A stretch of DNA of 50,488 bases. Source: a bacterium UBP2_UBA5202 (GTDB taxonomy: Bacteria > Edwardsbacteria > AC1 > EtOH8). The DNA is taken from positions 1 through 50,488 of the forward strand of contig DHVS01000033.1 of the NCBI GenBank assembly GCA_002412795.1. The letters run 5' to 3'. Position 1 is the first letter of the stretch, and every line of letters begins with the position of its first letter. Below the pieces are notes generated by a model. It was not told where the DNA came from. It did no database searches and saw only the letters and a list, made by a program, of their open reading frames with translations. Shown one piece after another: positions 18,205 through 27,590 of the stretch. A program made the position numbers and the translations under genes.

Positions 18205-18972
18205 ATGTACGGCAGATACCATTTTCATCTTCATAAAAATCCCATCAAAAGGCTGGTGTACGGCTTTCTGGGGGGACCCAGGATATCGGACTGGATCAGG
18301 TTTTGGAACGTCAGCCGGGCCCTGAAGGGGCTGGATGCCGGAAGCATCCGGCGGATACTGGACGCGGGATGCGGACTGGGATTTTACAGTCTGATGCTGG
18401 CCGAGAAGTTTCCCCGGGCCGTGGTAACTTCGGTGGATGACGACCCGGCCCTGGCAAAGAAGTTTCAGGAAACGGCCCTTTCCATGGGAATGAGGTCCAT
18501 AGAAGTTTCCCGGCAGGACCTGACGAAATATGAACCGGGCCAAACCTTCAATCTGATCTGCTGTGTGGATGTGCTGGAGCACATTGTCAACCACGATACG
18601 GCCTTCAATAATTTTGCCCGCTGGCTGGCGCCGGGCGGTCGTCTGATACTGCATGTCCCCCAAAAAAACCAAAAGTTCTGGTTCATCAAACGTACTCATG
18701 GGGGCGACGACCCCCACTGCCGGGAGGGCTATGACCTGAAGGAAATGACAGAGCTGCTGGAATCCCGGGGGCTGAAAGTGATCGCCAGCCGGAATACTTT
18801 TGACCGGATGGGGGCGGCCGGGGTGGAACTGGACGAGATCCTGTGGAAAAGCCGGCTGTATCCTCTGTGGTTGTTGTTTTATCCGCTGTTTATGGCGCTG
18901 GCCGCCTGGGATGTCCGGCATCAGGGAAACCAGGGGCAGGGTCTGCTGGTTGTCGCCGTAAAAAATGTTTGA
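18205..18972 (+). CDS. Class I SAM-dependent methyltransferase
   Basis: 255 residues. Motif I is ILDAGCGLGFYSLMLAE, with SVDDDPALAKKF, LICCVDVLEHIVNHD and LAPGGRLILHVPQ. A partly hydrophobic C-terminal stretch (LYPLWLLFYPLFMALAAWD) suggests association with the inner membrane, perhaps with a lipid-linked acceptor. It begins one base after the preceding stop and overlaps the polymerase/ligase-type gene by 8 bp, so the three genes are probably coupled. Confidence 0.85.
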   Translation: MYGRYHFHLHKNPIKRLVYGFLGGPRISDWIRFWNVSRALKGLDAGSIRRILDAGCGLGFYSLMLAEKFPRAVVTSVDDDPALAKKFQETALSMGMRSIEVSRQDLTKYEPGQTFNLICCVDVLEHIVNHDTAFNNFARWLAPGGRLILHVPQKNQKFWFIKRTHGGDDPHCREGYDLKEMTELLESRGLKVIASRNTFDRMGAAGVELDEILWKSRLYPLWLLFYPLFMALAAWDVRHQGNQGQGLLVVAVKNV

Positions 18973-20419
18973 TTTTTTAAAAAACATAAAAGTTCTACTA
19001 GCCGCCGGAGTGTTCGCATTGTTAAGTTTAATAATCGGCCCCATGGCCAGCGCCACTCCCCTTAAGCTGTCTGTCATATTGTTGGGGATGGCAGTGGTGG
19101 GGATCTGCTTGTTCAGCCGCTGGTGGGGGGCGCTGATCCTGATAGCCCTGGCGCCGTTTTACGGTTTCGTCCGTTTTGTGATGGAAGTTCCCCAGTCGGT
19201 AATGCTGATAAAAGAAGTCATAGTGGTCATCATCTCAATTTCCTGGCTGCTGGATGACATCTTTTTGAAAAGGGTAAAGCTTCCCCAAAACCCGGTGCTG
19301 TTGCCGCTGGGAATATTTCTTTTTATCCTGATAGTTCAGTTTTTAAGGACCGGTGACCCGATGCAAAGCCTGTTCGGGCTTCGGATGTACATCACCTATG
19401 TGCCTCTTTTTTATGTGATGCTGACCGAAAAGATCACCGACCGCCGCCTTAAAACCGCCCTGTTTGTGATGGTTTTGGCGGCCATGCTGACGGTGGTTTA
19501 CGGTTTTTGGCAGTGGACAATAGGAATAGACCAATTAAGGGATTTAGGTTTGGCCAAAGCGGGCCCCAATATCCAGGCCGGCGATTATTTGAGGGTCTTC
19601 TCCACCTATGCTGGGCCGGAATATTTTGCCGCCAACCTGATACTGCAGATGCTAATCCTGTTCAGCCTATTTACTGCCAGCAGCAGCGTTGTCGCCAAGG
19701 TGGTGTATTCCATCTGCATCGGATTGATGATCTTCATGCTGGCCAACACCCTCTACCGGTCGATGTGGGTTATGGCCCTGGTCTCCTTTACCGCCATCCT
19801 GGTCATAGTAAAAAAATACCGTTATATTTTCATAATGGCGCTGGTGTTGTTCGCCGTATTGCAGTATTCACCCCCCTATGTCAAGGAAAGGGCCGGGATG
19901 ACCTTTTCCCGGGATGACGAGAGCTACCAGATCCGCAAGGAGCTTTATTTTAAGACCAATGTCATAAACGTCATGGAGAACATCATCGGCTATGGGGTGG
20001 GATCATCCCTGGGAGGCGAGGCCTTTGTCCGGCAGACCGGAGGCCGCCTTTCCAGCCGCCTGCTGATGGGGGGATCCACCGAAAGCTGGCTGGCCAGCGT
20101 TACCATAGAGCTGGGGGTGGCGGGCCTGCTGGTTTATCTCTGGCTGATGATATCGGTGATCAAAATATCGCTCTATGTTTTCAAGCTGGCGCCGGATGCT
20201 TTCTGGCGAAGCCTGGGCCTGGGTTTTTCAGCCTTTGCCGTCGGAGACCTGGTGGTCTCATCTTTCTTCCTGGTACCGGCCTGCTTTCCCGCCGCAGACC
20301 TGTATTTTTGGTTTATCACCGCCATGATGGCCAAGAAATATCACCAGCTGGTTTATCAAAAGGCAGCAATCCCCGGCGGCCAGTTGGGTGACCAGAAATA
20401 CCTGGAAGAAACCATTTGA
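18965..20419 (+). CDS. O-antigen polymerase/ligase-type membrane protein (Wzy/WaaL-like)
   Basis: 484 residues, with roughly 10-12 hydrophobic spans and a large loop before the last four. It has the layout of the O-antigen ligase (Wzy_C) superfamily, including a loop with RDDESYQIRKELYFKTNVIN and GYGVGSSLGGEAF, the usual GxG-type position. Members either polymerise flipped repeat units or join the chain to lipid A core; sequence alone does not separate the two. It is the only such gene seen in the locus and is therefore the best polymerase candidate. Confidence 0.8.
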   Translation: MFDFLKNIKVLLAAGVFALLSLIIGPMASATPLKLSVILLGMAVVGICLFSRWWGALILIALAPFYGFVRFVMEVPQSVMLIKEVIVVIISISWLLDDIFLKRVKLPQNPVLLPLGIFLFILIVQFLRTGDPMQSLFGLRMYITYVPLFYVMLTEKITDRRLKTALFVMVLAAMLTVVYGFWQWTIGIDQLRDLGLAKAGPNIQAGDYLRVFSTYAGPEYFAANLILQMLILFSLFTASSSVVAKVVYSICIGLMIFMLANTLYRSMWVMALVSFTAILVIVKKYRYIFIMALVLFAVLQYSPPYVKERAGMTFSRDDESYQIRKELYFKTNVINVMENIIGYGVGSSLGGEAFVRQTGGRLSSRLLMGGSTESWLASVTIELGVAGLLVYLWLMISVIKISLYVFKLAPDAFWRSLGLGFSAFAVGDLVVSSFFLVPACFPAADLYFWFITAMMAKKYHQLVYQKAAIPGGQLGDQKYLEETI

Positions 20420-20444
20420 AATCAATCCAGTTGGACAGGAGCGC

Positions 20445-21368
20445 ATGAAAATAATCATAACCGGCGGGTCCGGCATCCTGGGCGGGTACCTGGTTGAAAC
20501 AGCCCCGGCCCGGTTCCAGATAACCGCCACCTACCATAGTAACCTTCCCCGGTCCGAAGGGTGCGGTTTTGCTTGGCTGGACATAACCGATGCCTCGGCC
20601 GTGGACGGTTTGTTCCGGGAAATAAAGCCGGAGGCGGTCATCCATACTGCGGGAGCGGCCAATGTGGATTTCTGCCAGAAAAACCAGGAACAGGGTTATT
20701 CTAACAATGTGACCGGCACCGGAAACATCATTTCAGCCTGCCGGGCCGGGAACATCCGGCTGATACACCTCTCCACCAATGCCGTTTACGGGGGCGACGC
20801 CCCGCCCTACGGAGAGGAGAGCCCGATGGAACCGGTCAACATTTACGGACAGCAGAAAAAAGAGAGCGATAACCTGGTAAGAAAAAGCGGCCTTGATTGG
20901 ACCATCGTCCGGCCGATCCTGATGTACGGCTGGAGCCGTCCCTGGAGCCGCAAGGATTTCGTGGTCTGGGTGCTGGAGAATCTAAAAGCGGGAAAACCCG
21001 TCAAGCTGGTGGACGACGTTTCCGAAAATCCCCTGTCGGCCGAGGTCTGCGCCCAGGCCATCTGGGGCTGTCTGGAAAAGCGGATGGCCGGGGAGTTTAA
21101 CCTGGCGGGAAAAGATGTGGTCAACCGGTACCAGCTGGGGCTGACGGCGGCCAAGGTATTCGGGCACGACCCCGGCCTGATAGAACCGGTGAAGAACGAA
21201 TCTTTTAAGAAAATCGCGCCCCGCCCCGCCAATACGTCCTTTAATACTTTAAAGATGGCCTCCGTCCTGGGGCTGGAGCCCCAGCCGCTGGAGGAAGGGC
21301 TGCGGAGGATGATGGAAAGCCGGCCGGACAGGATGGACCTGCTGATAAAGGGGCGGCTGGCAAAGTGA
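20445..21368 (+). CDS. RmlD-like SDR / sugar nucleotide reductase
   Basis: 307 residues from the ATG at 20445, preferred over an upstream in-frame GTG at 20388 because GGACAGGAG precedes it and the Rossmann fold begins at once (MKIIITGGSGILGGYL). The active-site pair is Y134-x3-K138 (YGQQKK). AVIHTAGAANVDFCQKN and LIHLSTNAVYGG are typical of dTDP-4-dehydrorhamnose reductase-like enzymes. The reaction is probably reduction of a 4-keto sugar nucleotide. No other rml genes are nearby, so the exact product is uncertain. It joins the next gene through a GTGA overlap. Confidence 0.8.
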   Translation: MKIIITGGSGILGGYLVETAPARFQITATYHSNLPRSEGCGFAWLDITDASAVDGLFREIKPEAVIHTAGAANVDFCQKNQEQGYSNNVTGTGNIISACRAGNIRLIHLSTNAVYGGDAPPYGEESPMEPVNIYGQQKKESDNLVRKSGLDWTIVRPILMYGWSRPWSRKDFVVWVLENLKAGKPVKLVDDVSENPLSAEVCAQAIWGCLEKRMAGEFNLAGKDVVNRYQLGLTAAKVFGHDPGLIEPVKNESFKKIAPRPANTSFNTLKMASVLGLEPQPLEEGLRRMMESRPDRMDLLIKGRLAK

Positions 21369-22510
21369 AGGTAATGGTGATATCACACAGTTATGTGGTG
21401 GACATCAACCAGCAGAAAGTGCAGCGGCTGGCCGAAATGCCCGGGATCTCGGTGGCCCTGGCGGCCCCGGAAAAATGGCGGGATATGGGGCGGGACATAC
21501 CGCTGCATCACCCGCCAGCCCCGGATTTCCGCCTTTACCCCTTAAGGGTTTTCTGGCACAACCACCTTTATGCTTATTTCTTTGACTGGCTGCAGCTGTT
21601 CAGGGCCTTTCTCCGGGAGCGGCCGGACGTCGTTTACCTGGAGGAGGAGCCCCAGTCCTTGTCGGCCTTTCAGGCGATCTGGCTTGCCAAGCTGTTCCGG
21701 GCAAAGATAATATTGCTTACCTGGGAGAACCTGAAGGTTAAATTCACCTGTTACAAGCGGCTGCTGGCCTGGTGGAATATCCGTAATTTGGATGCCGCCG
21801 TGGGCGGGACCGGCGAGGCTCTGGAAACCCTGCGGAAACTGGGATTCAGCAGGGCCGGTTACATCAATCCCCAATTCGGGCTGGATGAAAAACAGTTCCG
21901 AAGATTTCACCCCTCGGCCCTGCGGAATAAAATGGGGCTGGACAAGAGGTTTGTGATCGGTTTCATTGCCCGGATGACAGCGGAGAAAGGGATATTGACC
22001 CTGGTTCGGGCCGCCGCCGCCCTGGATTTCAATTTTACGGTACTGGCGGTGGGGGAAGGCCCGGCCAAAAAGGAGGCCATGGAATTGGCCGGACAGCTGG
22101 GAGTGCAAAAGAAGATCCTCTGGCCGGGGATAATCAAACATGACCAATTGGCGGAATACATGAACTGTTTTGACGTCTTCGTCCTGCCGTCCATTCCCGG
22201 TCCGGGCTGGAAGGAGCAGTTCGGCCACGTGGTCATAGAGGCCATGGCCTGCCAGGTGCCGGTGATAGGTTCTGACTGCGGGGCCATCCCGGAACTGACC
22301 GGAGACGGCGGCCTGATATTCAGGGCCGGCGAGGACTCCCAACTGGCCAGGCATCTCCAGACCCTGCATGGCGACCCAGATCTCAGGGAGCAGTTGGGCC
22401 TTCGGGGGAGGAAAAGGGTGCTGGAGAACTACAGCGACGGAGTGATAGTACGGAAACTTTACGGCATCATCAGAGAAGTCTGTTCGGAAGCGGCCGGGAA
22501 GAGACGATGA
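21365..22510 (+). CDS. Glycosyltransferase family 4
   Basis: 381 residues from a GTG that overlaps the previous stop (GTGA); an ATG three codons later is the alternative start. GT-B signs: VISHSYVVDINQQKVQRL, FVIGFIARMTAEKGILTLV, VLAVGEGPAKKEAM, and VLPSIPGPGWKEQFGHVVIEAMACQVPVIGSD split by a loop at the usual catalytic site. A YLEEEPQSLSAFQAI segment is common in related O-antigen enzymes. The donor is unknown. Confidence 0.88.
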   Translation: MKVMVISHSYVVDINQQKVQRLAEMPGISVALAAPEKWRDMGRDIPLHHPPAPDFRLYPLRVFWHNHLYAYFFDWLQLFRAFLRERPDVVYLEEEPQSLSAFQAIWLAKLFRAKIILLTWENLKVKFTCYKRLLAWWNIRNLDAAVGGTGEALETLRKLGFSRAGYINPQFGLDEKQFRRFHPSALRNKMGLDKRFVIGFIARMTAEKGILTLVRAAAALDFNFTVLAVGEGPAKKEAMELAGQLGVQKKILWPGIIKHDQLAEYMNCFDVFVLPSIPGPGWKEQFGHVVIEAMACQVPVIGSDCGAIPELTGDGGLIFRAGEDSQLARHLQTLHGDPDLREQLGLRGRKRVLENYSDGVIVRKLYGIIREVCSEAAGKRR

Positions 22511-23622
22511 CCGAATCAAGAAAGATGACGGCTTGCCTGATCGGAGACCCTCCCTTCGAACTGTTCCACAGCATGGAGATATACGAGGCGGGGCTGGCCG
22601 GCGGTTTGGGGAAGATCACAGGCATTGAAACCAGCCGGTACAGGTGGCCGGGCCGAAGAGGCCTTCCCGGCAACAAATATCTGTCAGCGGTTATGACCTA
22701 TTGGGAAAGACACCTCCGCTGTCCTTCACTCCTCCAGCCGCCGCTGGCGGACATTTACCACATATTGGACCACTCTTATGGCCACCTGCTGGCAAAACTG
22801 CCACCGGAGAGAACAATAATCACCTGTCACGATTTGATGCCGATGATGGTGAAGGGGTATGCTAAATCGTTGGGGGGAAAACTTTCCCTGGCCTCCTTCC
22901 GGCACAGCGTTTCTTATCTTAATAAAGCCCGGCACATCATAGCCGACTCGGGAGCCACCAAAACAGCCCTGATGAAGCTTCTGGGTATTTCAGAAAAAAA
23001 AATAACTGTGGTATTTTTGGGCGTGGATGAGATGTTCTGCCCCGGGCCTGCCGCCCCGGATCACCTGAGGCCAAATGAGACAAAATATGTGCTTCAGGTC
23101 GGCGCCACGGCCGAGCCCTACAAGAACACCATGAACATCCTTCGCTCTTTCTCTCTTTTGCCGAAAAAAGCCGGCAAAGATATCACATTGCTCAAGGCGG
23201 GAAAGCCCTACACCGGGGAGCAGCAAAACCACATTGAAAAAGAGGGCCTGGCTTCATCCGTCCGGTATCTGGGATTTGTGGAAAGGGAAAAACTTCCTGA
23301 AGTATACCGCCAGGCCTCGGTTCTGTTGATGCCCTCGCTTTATGAGGGATTTGGGATGCCCTTACTGGAGGCCATGGCCTGCGGGGTCCCGGTGGTCACT
23401 TCCCGCCGGGGCTCCATTCCCGAGGTGGCGGGAGAGGCGGTTTTATATGTTGATCCCGAGGACCCAAAGGACATAGCCCGGGGCGTGGAAAAGGTTTTGA
23501 ACGACAGCACTCTCCGGCAGGATCTTATAACCAAAGGTCTTTTAAGGGCAAAGGCCTTTGCCTGGAAAAGAACGGCCGAGGAAACACTTATGGTTTACCG
23601 AAAAATAATCGACAGCAACTGA
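22507..23622 (+). CDS. Glycosyltransferase family 4
   Basis: 371 residues with an ATGA overlap to the preceding gene. The signs are DIYHILDHSYGHLL and TIITCHDLMPMMV in the acceptor half, then YVLQVGATAEPYKNTMNIL, VRYLGFVEREKLPEVYR, and MPSLYEGFGMPLLEAMACG. It differs in its N-terminal half from the GT4 genes around it, so acceptor specificity probably differs. The next gene starts in its stop codon (TGATG). Confidence 0.88.
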   Translation: MTESRKMTACLIGDPPFELFHSMEIYEAGLAGGLGKITGIETSRYRWPGRRGLPGNKYLSAVMTYWERHLRCPSLLQPPLADIYHILDHSYGHLLAKLPPERTIITCHDLMPMMVKGYAKSLGGKLSLASFRHSVSYLNKARHIIADSGATKTALMKLLGISEKKITVVFLGVDEMFCPGPAAPDHLRPNETKYVLQVGATAEPYKNTMNILRSFSLLPKKAGKDITLLKAGKPYTGEQQNHIEKEGLASSVRYLGFVEREKLPEVYRQASVLLMPSLYEGFGMPLLEAMACGVPVVTSRRGSIPEVAGEAVLYVDPEDPKDIARGVEKVLNDSTLRQDLITKGLLRAKAFAWKRTAEETLMVYRKIIDSN

Positions 23623-25487
23623 TGTGCGGAATCTGCGGCATATATAATTACGCGGAGCCAGGCCGACCGGTTGATCAGGTGGCGATAACGGGAATGATGG
23701 AAGCCATGCGCTCGCGCGGGCCGGATGATGCGGGAACGTATTTTCAGGCAGGCCTGGGCCTGGGTTTCCGCCGTTTGTCCATCGTGGACCTGTCCGGCGG
23801 CCACCAGCCGCTGAGGGACGAAACCGGCACCCTGTGGCTGGTTTTAAACGGGGAGATCTATAATTATCCGCAGCTGAAAAAAGAGCTTCTAAACCGGGGG
23901 CATATATTCAAGACCGCCAGCGATGCCGAGGCGGTGCTGCATCTTTATCAGGAGCATGGCCCGGAGCTGCTGTCAAAACTGGAAGGCATGTTCGCCTTTG
24001 CCCTGTGGGACTCCGAAAAACGAAGGCTGATGCTGGCCCGGGACCGCACCGGGATCAAACCGCTTTATTACCATGATAATGGGAAGCGCCTGATATTCGG
24101 CTCTTCCCTGGCCTCGATCATGACAGACCCCTCGGTCAAAAAGGAGATCTCCCTTTCGGCCTTCAGCGATTTTCTGGCGTTGCGGTATGTGCCGGCGTCG
24201 GATACGGCAATCAATGGAGTAAAAAAGCTGGAGCCCGGCCATTTTCTTTTGTCCGATCTCAAGGGCATTTCAATCAAAAGATACTGGAGCATCCCGGCCC
24301 GCCTGCCCCGGATGCAGGAGGCAGAAGCCAGGGAGCTGCTGTCCCAGCAACTCATGAAATCCATCGGCTCCCATTTGATGAGCGATGTGCCGGTGGCGGC
24401 CTTTTTGTCCGGAGGCCTGGATTCCTCCATCGTGGTGGGGGCCATGGTCAAACTGGGAGCCCGGCCAAAAACCTTTACGGCCGGTTTTGAGGGGGATCCC
24501 TTGTTTGACGAACTGCCCTATGCCAGGCAGGTGGCGGATCACTGGGGGCTGGAGAACTTTCAGGTGCAGATCGGCGCTGCCGATGTTCAACGGCATGTGT
24601 CCGATATCGCCCGGGCATTGGAGGAGCCGATAGCCGATCCGGCCGCCATTCCCGGATACTTTCTGTCCCAAATGGCGGCCCAACAGGTCAAGGTGGTTTT
24701 GACCGGGGAAGGCGCCGATGAGACCTTTGCCGGATACCGCCGTTACTGGTGGGCCCTGGAACGCAGCCGCCGCTTAAAGCCATTGTCCAGCCTGGGCCCT
24801 GGGCCGGCTTGGCTGGTGGATATTATGGGGTTTGATTTTTACCGCCACCGCAGCTTAAAATTACTGACCGGGCCCAAATTGTCCACGGCCTACCTGGAGA
24901 ACATTGCGCTGTTCAATTTAAAAGAGCGGCAGGCCCTGGCCGGTCCGGCACTTAAAGACCTGACGGCCAGCCAACCTTATCCCAAGCGGCCGGAGGAGTT
25001 ATTCAAGGAACTGAGTGACCTGGTGCCGATAGACCAGCTCCAGTATGCCGATACCTCGTACTGGCTGCCCGATGACCTTTTGACCAAGATGGACAAGATC
25101 ACCATGGCCCATTCGCTGGAAGCCAGGGTCCCGTTCTTGGACAATAATCTGCTGACCCTGGCCTGGCAGGCTTCCGGCAGCCTTCGCTTTAAAAACGGCA
25201 CCTCAAAATATCTGCTGAGGCAGATCGCCGGTGAGCTGCTGCCGCCGGAGATACTGAAAAGGCCCAAGCAGGGGTTTGACCTGCCCCTGGCCCGATGGTT
25301 CCGGGGGCCGCTGGGCGAATTCGCCCGCCAAGCAATAATGGACAGCCGGATGGTCCGGGAAAAGTGGATCAATCCGATGGCGGTTGAAGACTATCTGAAA
25401 CAACACTTGGCCCAAAAGCATGACCGATCTTTTCAGATTTATGCTCTGATGTTCTGGAGCATCTGGGAACGCGAGATATTGGGATGA
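23622..25487 (+). CDS. asnB: Asparagine synthase (glutamine-hydrolysing)-type amidotransferase
   Basis: 621 residues, full length for the family. The N-terminal Ntn glutaminase domain keeps its nucleophile (M-C2-G-I-C-G), with RGPDD and VLNGEIYNY. The synthetase domain carries the ATP pyrophosphatase loop FLSGGLDSSIVVGAM. The usual reaction is ammonia transfer from glutamine to an ATP-activated carboxylate. Relatives inside O-antigen loci are thought to amidate uronic acids or other carboxylates on the glycan, so the symbol names the family and not a proven asparagine role. It is tightly coupled on both sides, which favours a glycan role. Confidence 0.88.
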   Translation: MCGICGIYNYAEPGRPVDQVAITGMMEAMRSRGPDDAGTYFQAGLGLGFRRLSIVDLSGGHQPLRDETGTLWLVLNGEIYNYPQLKKELLNRGHIFKTASDAEAVLHLYQEHGPELLSKLEGMFAFALWDSEKRRLMLARDRTGIKPLYYHDNGKRLIFGSSLASIMTDPSVKKEISLSAFSDFLALRYVPASDTAINGVKKLEPGHFLLSDLKGISIKRYWSIPARLPRMQEAEARELLSQQLMKSIGSHLMSDVPVAAFLSGGLDSSIVVGAMVKLGARPKTFTAGFEGDPLFDELPYARQVADHWGLENFQVQIGAADVQRHVSDIARALEEPIADPAAIPGYFLSQMAAQQVKVVLTGEGADETFAGYRRYWWALERSRRLKPLSSLGPGPAWLVDIMGFDFYRHRSLKLLTGPKLSTAYLENIALFNLKERQALAGPALKDLTASQPYPKRPEELFKELSDLVPIDQLQYADTSYWLPDDLLTKMDKITMAHSLEARVPFLDNNLLTLAWQASGSLRFKNGTSKYLLRQIAGELLPPEILKRPKQGFDLPLARWFRGPLGEFARQAIMDSRMVREKWINPMAVEDYLKQHLAQKHDRSFQIYALMFWSIWEREILG

Positions 25488-26626
25488 ATATCCTGTTCAT
25501 CAACCATATGGGCTTTCTGGGCGGCGGGGAAAAAAGCATGCTTACCCTGATGCAGGGACTGCGGGATAAAGCCAGCCACCAGGTATACCTTTTAGCCCAG
25601 CCGGGCGAGTTGATAAACCAGGCCCGGGAGCAGGGGTTCCCCGTCTTTGAGTATTCTTTCTCCGGCATCCGGCGGACATTAAACCCGGTTGATTGGATCC
25701 GGGGATTGATAAAACTGGGAACAGGAATTTCGAATATCCGGGAGATAATATCCGGCAAGGGCATTGAAATAGTCCATGCCAATTCACTGAAAGCCGCCAT
25801 TATGGGCGGAAGGGCTGCCCGCCAGGCCGGGGCTCGTCTGGTGTTCCATACCCGCGATTTTCTGCCGGCCGGGATCTGGCGCGGAGCACTAATCGGCTGG
25901 GCTTACAGGCTGTCCGACCGGATAATCGTAAATTCAAAATCGGTGGCCCAAGTGTACGGAAAGGATCCCGGCGGGAAAGTCTCGGTGGTCTATAATTATG
26001 TGGAGCCACCCAAAATACAGGCAGATAAAGCGCCCGGCAATGTCCGGGCCGAAAATGAATGCCCGGCCAATGCTCCCTTGATAGGTTATTCGGGCCGTCT
26101 TCATCCGGCCAAGGGGCTGGAAACTCTTTTTATGGGATTTTCCCATATTCTGAATGTGCTGCCTGGTGCCAGGCTCTGGATTGTCGGCGGGGCCATGCCC
26201 GGGGAGGAGCAATATCCGGAAAGACTGAAAACAACCGCGAGGGAAATGGGAATAGCCGGCAGTGTAAAATTCTTCGGCTGGCGCGACGATGCCCTGGAAA
26301 TTATGTCCTGTTTTGACGTGCTGGCGGTGCCCTCCCAAAAGGAGCCGTTTGGGAGGGTGACGGTGGAGGCCATGATGCTTGGCATACCGGTGGTGGCCAC
26401 GGCTTCCGGCGGCACTTTGGAGATAATAGAAAACAACAAGACCGGGCTGCTTTTTGACCCCGGCGACAGCCGGCAGCTGGCCGATAAATGTGTGGAGATC
26501 ACAACCGACCCCGAAAAGACCAACAAGATGACCCGCCTGGCTAAAAGCGAGGTGGGACTAAAATTCAGCGCAGAAAACTATATAGGCGGAGTGCAAAGGG
26601 TCTATGACTCATTGGCTGGGAAATAA
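25484..26626 (+). CDS. Glycosyltransferase family 4
   Basis: 380 residues, ATGA overlap with asnB. The N-terminus has MNILFINHMGFLGGGEKSML, the Gly-rich loop of GT-B enzymes. Next come IVHANSLKAAIMGG, LIGYSGRLHPAKGLETLF, KFFGWRDDALEIM, and VPSQKEPFGRVTVEAMMLG at the catalytic site. The end overlaps the next gene by 23 bp. The donor and the position in the glycan are not known. Confidence 0.88.
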   Translation: MNILFINHMGFLGGGEKSMLTLMQGLRDKASHQVYLLAQPGELINQAREQGFPVFEYSFSGIRRTLNPVDWIRGLIKLGTGISNIREIISGKGIEIVHANSLKAAIMGGRAARQAGARLVFHTRDFLPAGIWRGALIGWAYRLSDRIIVNSKSVAQVYGKDPGGKVSVVYNYVEPPKIQADKAPGNVRAENECPANAPLIGYSGRLHPAKGLETLFMGFSHILNVLPGARLWIVGGAMPGEEQYPERLKTTAREMGIAGSVKFFGWRDDALEIMSCFDVLAVPSQKEPFGRVTVEAMMLGIPVVATASGGTLEIIENNKTGLLFDPGDSRQLADKCVEITTDPEKTNKMTRLAKSEVGLKFSAENYIGGVQRVYDSLAGK

Positions 26627-27590
26627 ACTGCCGGAAATACTGGAGAGCAGTCTGATCTGCACAAAATGCCGGGAAAAACTGATCCCGGCAGAAAACGGCT
26701 ATGCCTGCCACCAATGCGGCCAGCATTTCAAGGTGAAAGAAGGGATACCAGTTTTCTGGAATTCGCCCGACAGTTTTAAGCAAAGCGAAGCCGACTTTTA
26801 CGGCCAGGAGGCAAAAGCCCCCAGTCTGGCCAGCCTGTGCCGCAACTTTTACCGGCCCACCGCCTATGACCGCGACCTGTACCGGATGCCGTTTGGCCAT
26901 CTAAAAAAACAAAGCCTGATCCTTTCTTTGGGTGGGGGCGACGGACGGCACGGCCTGGAACTGCTAAGGGAAGGACACAGCGTGCTGGAAAGCGACCTGG
27001 CTCCGGCTTCGGCCGCGGTGGCCGGGAAAAAGATCCAGGAATCAAATATCGACGGAAGCTGGGCGGTGGCGGCCATCGACGCCGAAGACATACCATTCGC
27101 CCCGGATACTTTTGATGCCGTTTACATCTGCGCCGCACTCCATCAGATACCGGACCAAAAAGCGGTGGCGGCAGGCATCCGCCGCTGTCTTAAGCCCGGA
27201 GGCAAGCTGATCCTGGCTTCCGAACCGGCTTCCTGGTTTTACAAGGTGATCCGGCCGATGGCGCAAATCATGGGCATCAGGGCCGGGCAACTTGGCCAGC
27301 AGTCGGTGGGCGACGAAGCCAACCGGGGTTTTAGCCATCGGGAAATAGCCGGCTTCATCAACGACTGCGGGGCCAGGCCGACCGTCATCAAACCGAAATT
27401 TTATCTTACCGGGGCCCTTTATCAGGCCACCGAAGCGTTTTTCCGGCTATTGCCCCCGGGGAAGAGGGAAAAGATATCCATCCGGCAGTGGGAAACGGAA
27501 TTGCTGACCCGGCTTGACCGGATCATCGAATATATACCGGTAATACGCAGATTTCCCTTCTGGTGGATAGCGGTGGCCGAAAAAAAATGA
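26604..27590 (+). CDS. Class I SAM methyltransferase with Trm112-like zinc ribbon
   Basis: 328 residues. Two CxxC knuckles (C19/C22 and C35/C38) followed by KEGIPVF are the usual small ribbon fused to such enzymes. Motif I is LILSLGGGDGRHGLELL, with SDLAPASAAVA, AVYICAALHQIP and LKPGGKLILASEP after it. The start overlaps the preceding gene by 23 bp and its stop overlaps the next start by ATGA. The hydrophobic C-terminus (IRRFPFWWIAVAEKK) is short. Substrate unknown; probably a sugar or lipid intermediate. Confidence 0.82.
   Translation: MTHWLGNKLPEILESSLICTKCREKLIPAENGYACHQCGQHFKVKEGIPVFWNSPDSFKQSEADFYGQEAKAPSLASLCRNFYRPTAYDRDLYRMPFGHLKKQSLILSLGGGDGRHGLELLREGHSVLESDLAPASAAVAGKKIQESNIDGSWAVAAIDAEDIPFAPDTFDAVYICAALHQIPDQKAVAAGIRRCLKPGGKLILASEPASWFYKVIRPMAQIMGIRAGQLGQQSVGDEANRGFSHREIAGFINDCGARPTVIKPKFYLTGALYQATEAFFRLLPPGKREKISIRQWETELLTRLDRIIEYIPVIRRFPFWWIAVAEKK

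Noticed and set aside
18166..19077. A 303-codon minus-strand open frame
   Set aside because: Antisense to a methyltransferase with all SAM motifs intact; no independent support.
20388..20444. A longer N-terminus for the RmlD-like protein starting at 20388
   Set aside because: The added 19 residues precede the Rossmann fold without similarity, and the ATG at 20445 has a good GGACAGGAG site.
21542..22519. A 325-codon minus-strand open frame
   Set aside because: Antisense to a GT4 gene that is coupled to both neighbours.
23622..25487. A lasso-peptide-type cyclase reading of the asparagine synthase gene
   Set aside because: No precursor peptide or B-type protease gene lies nearby, the glutaminase Cys is intact, and the context is glycan synthesis.
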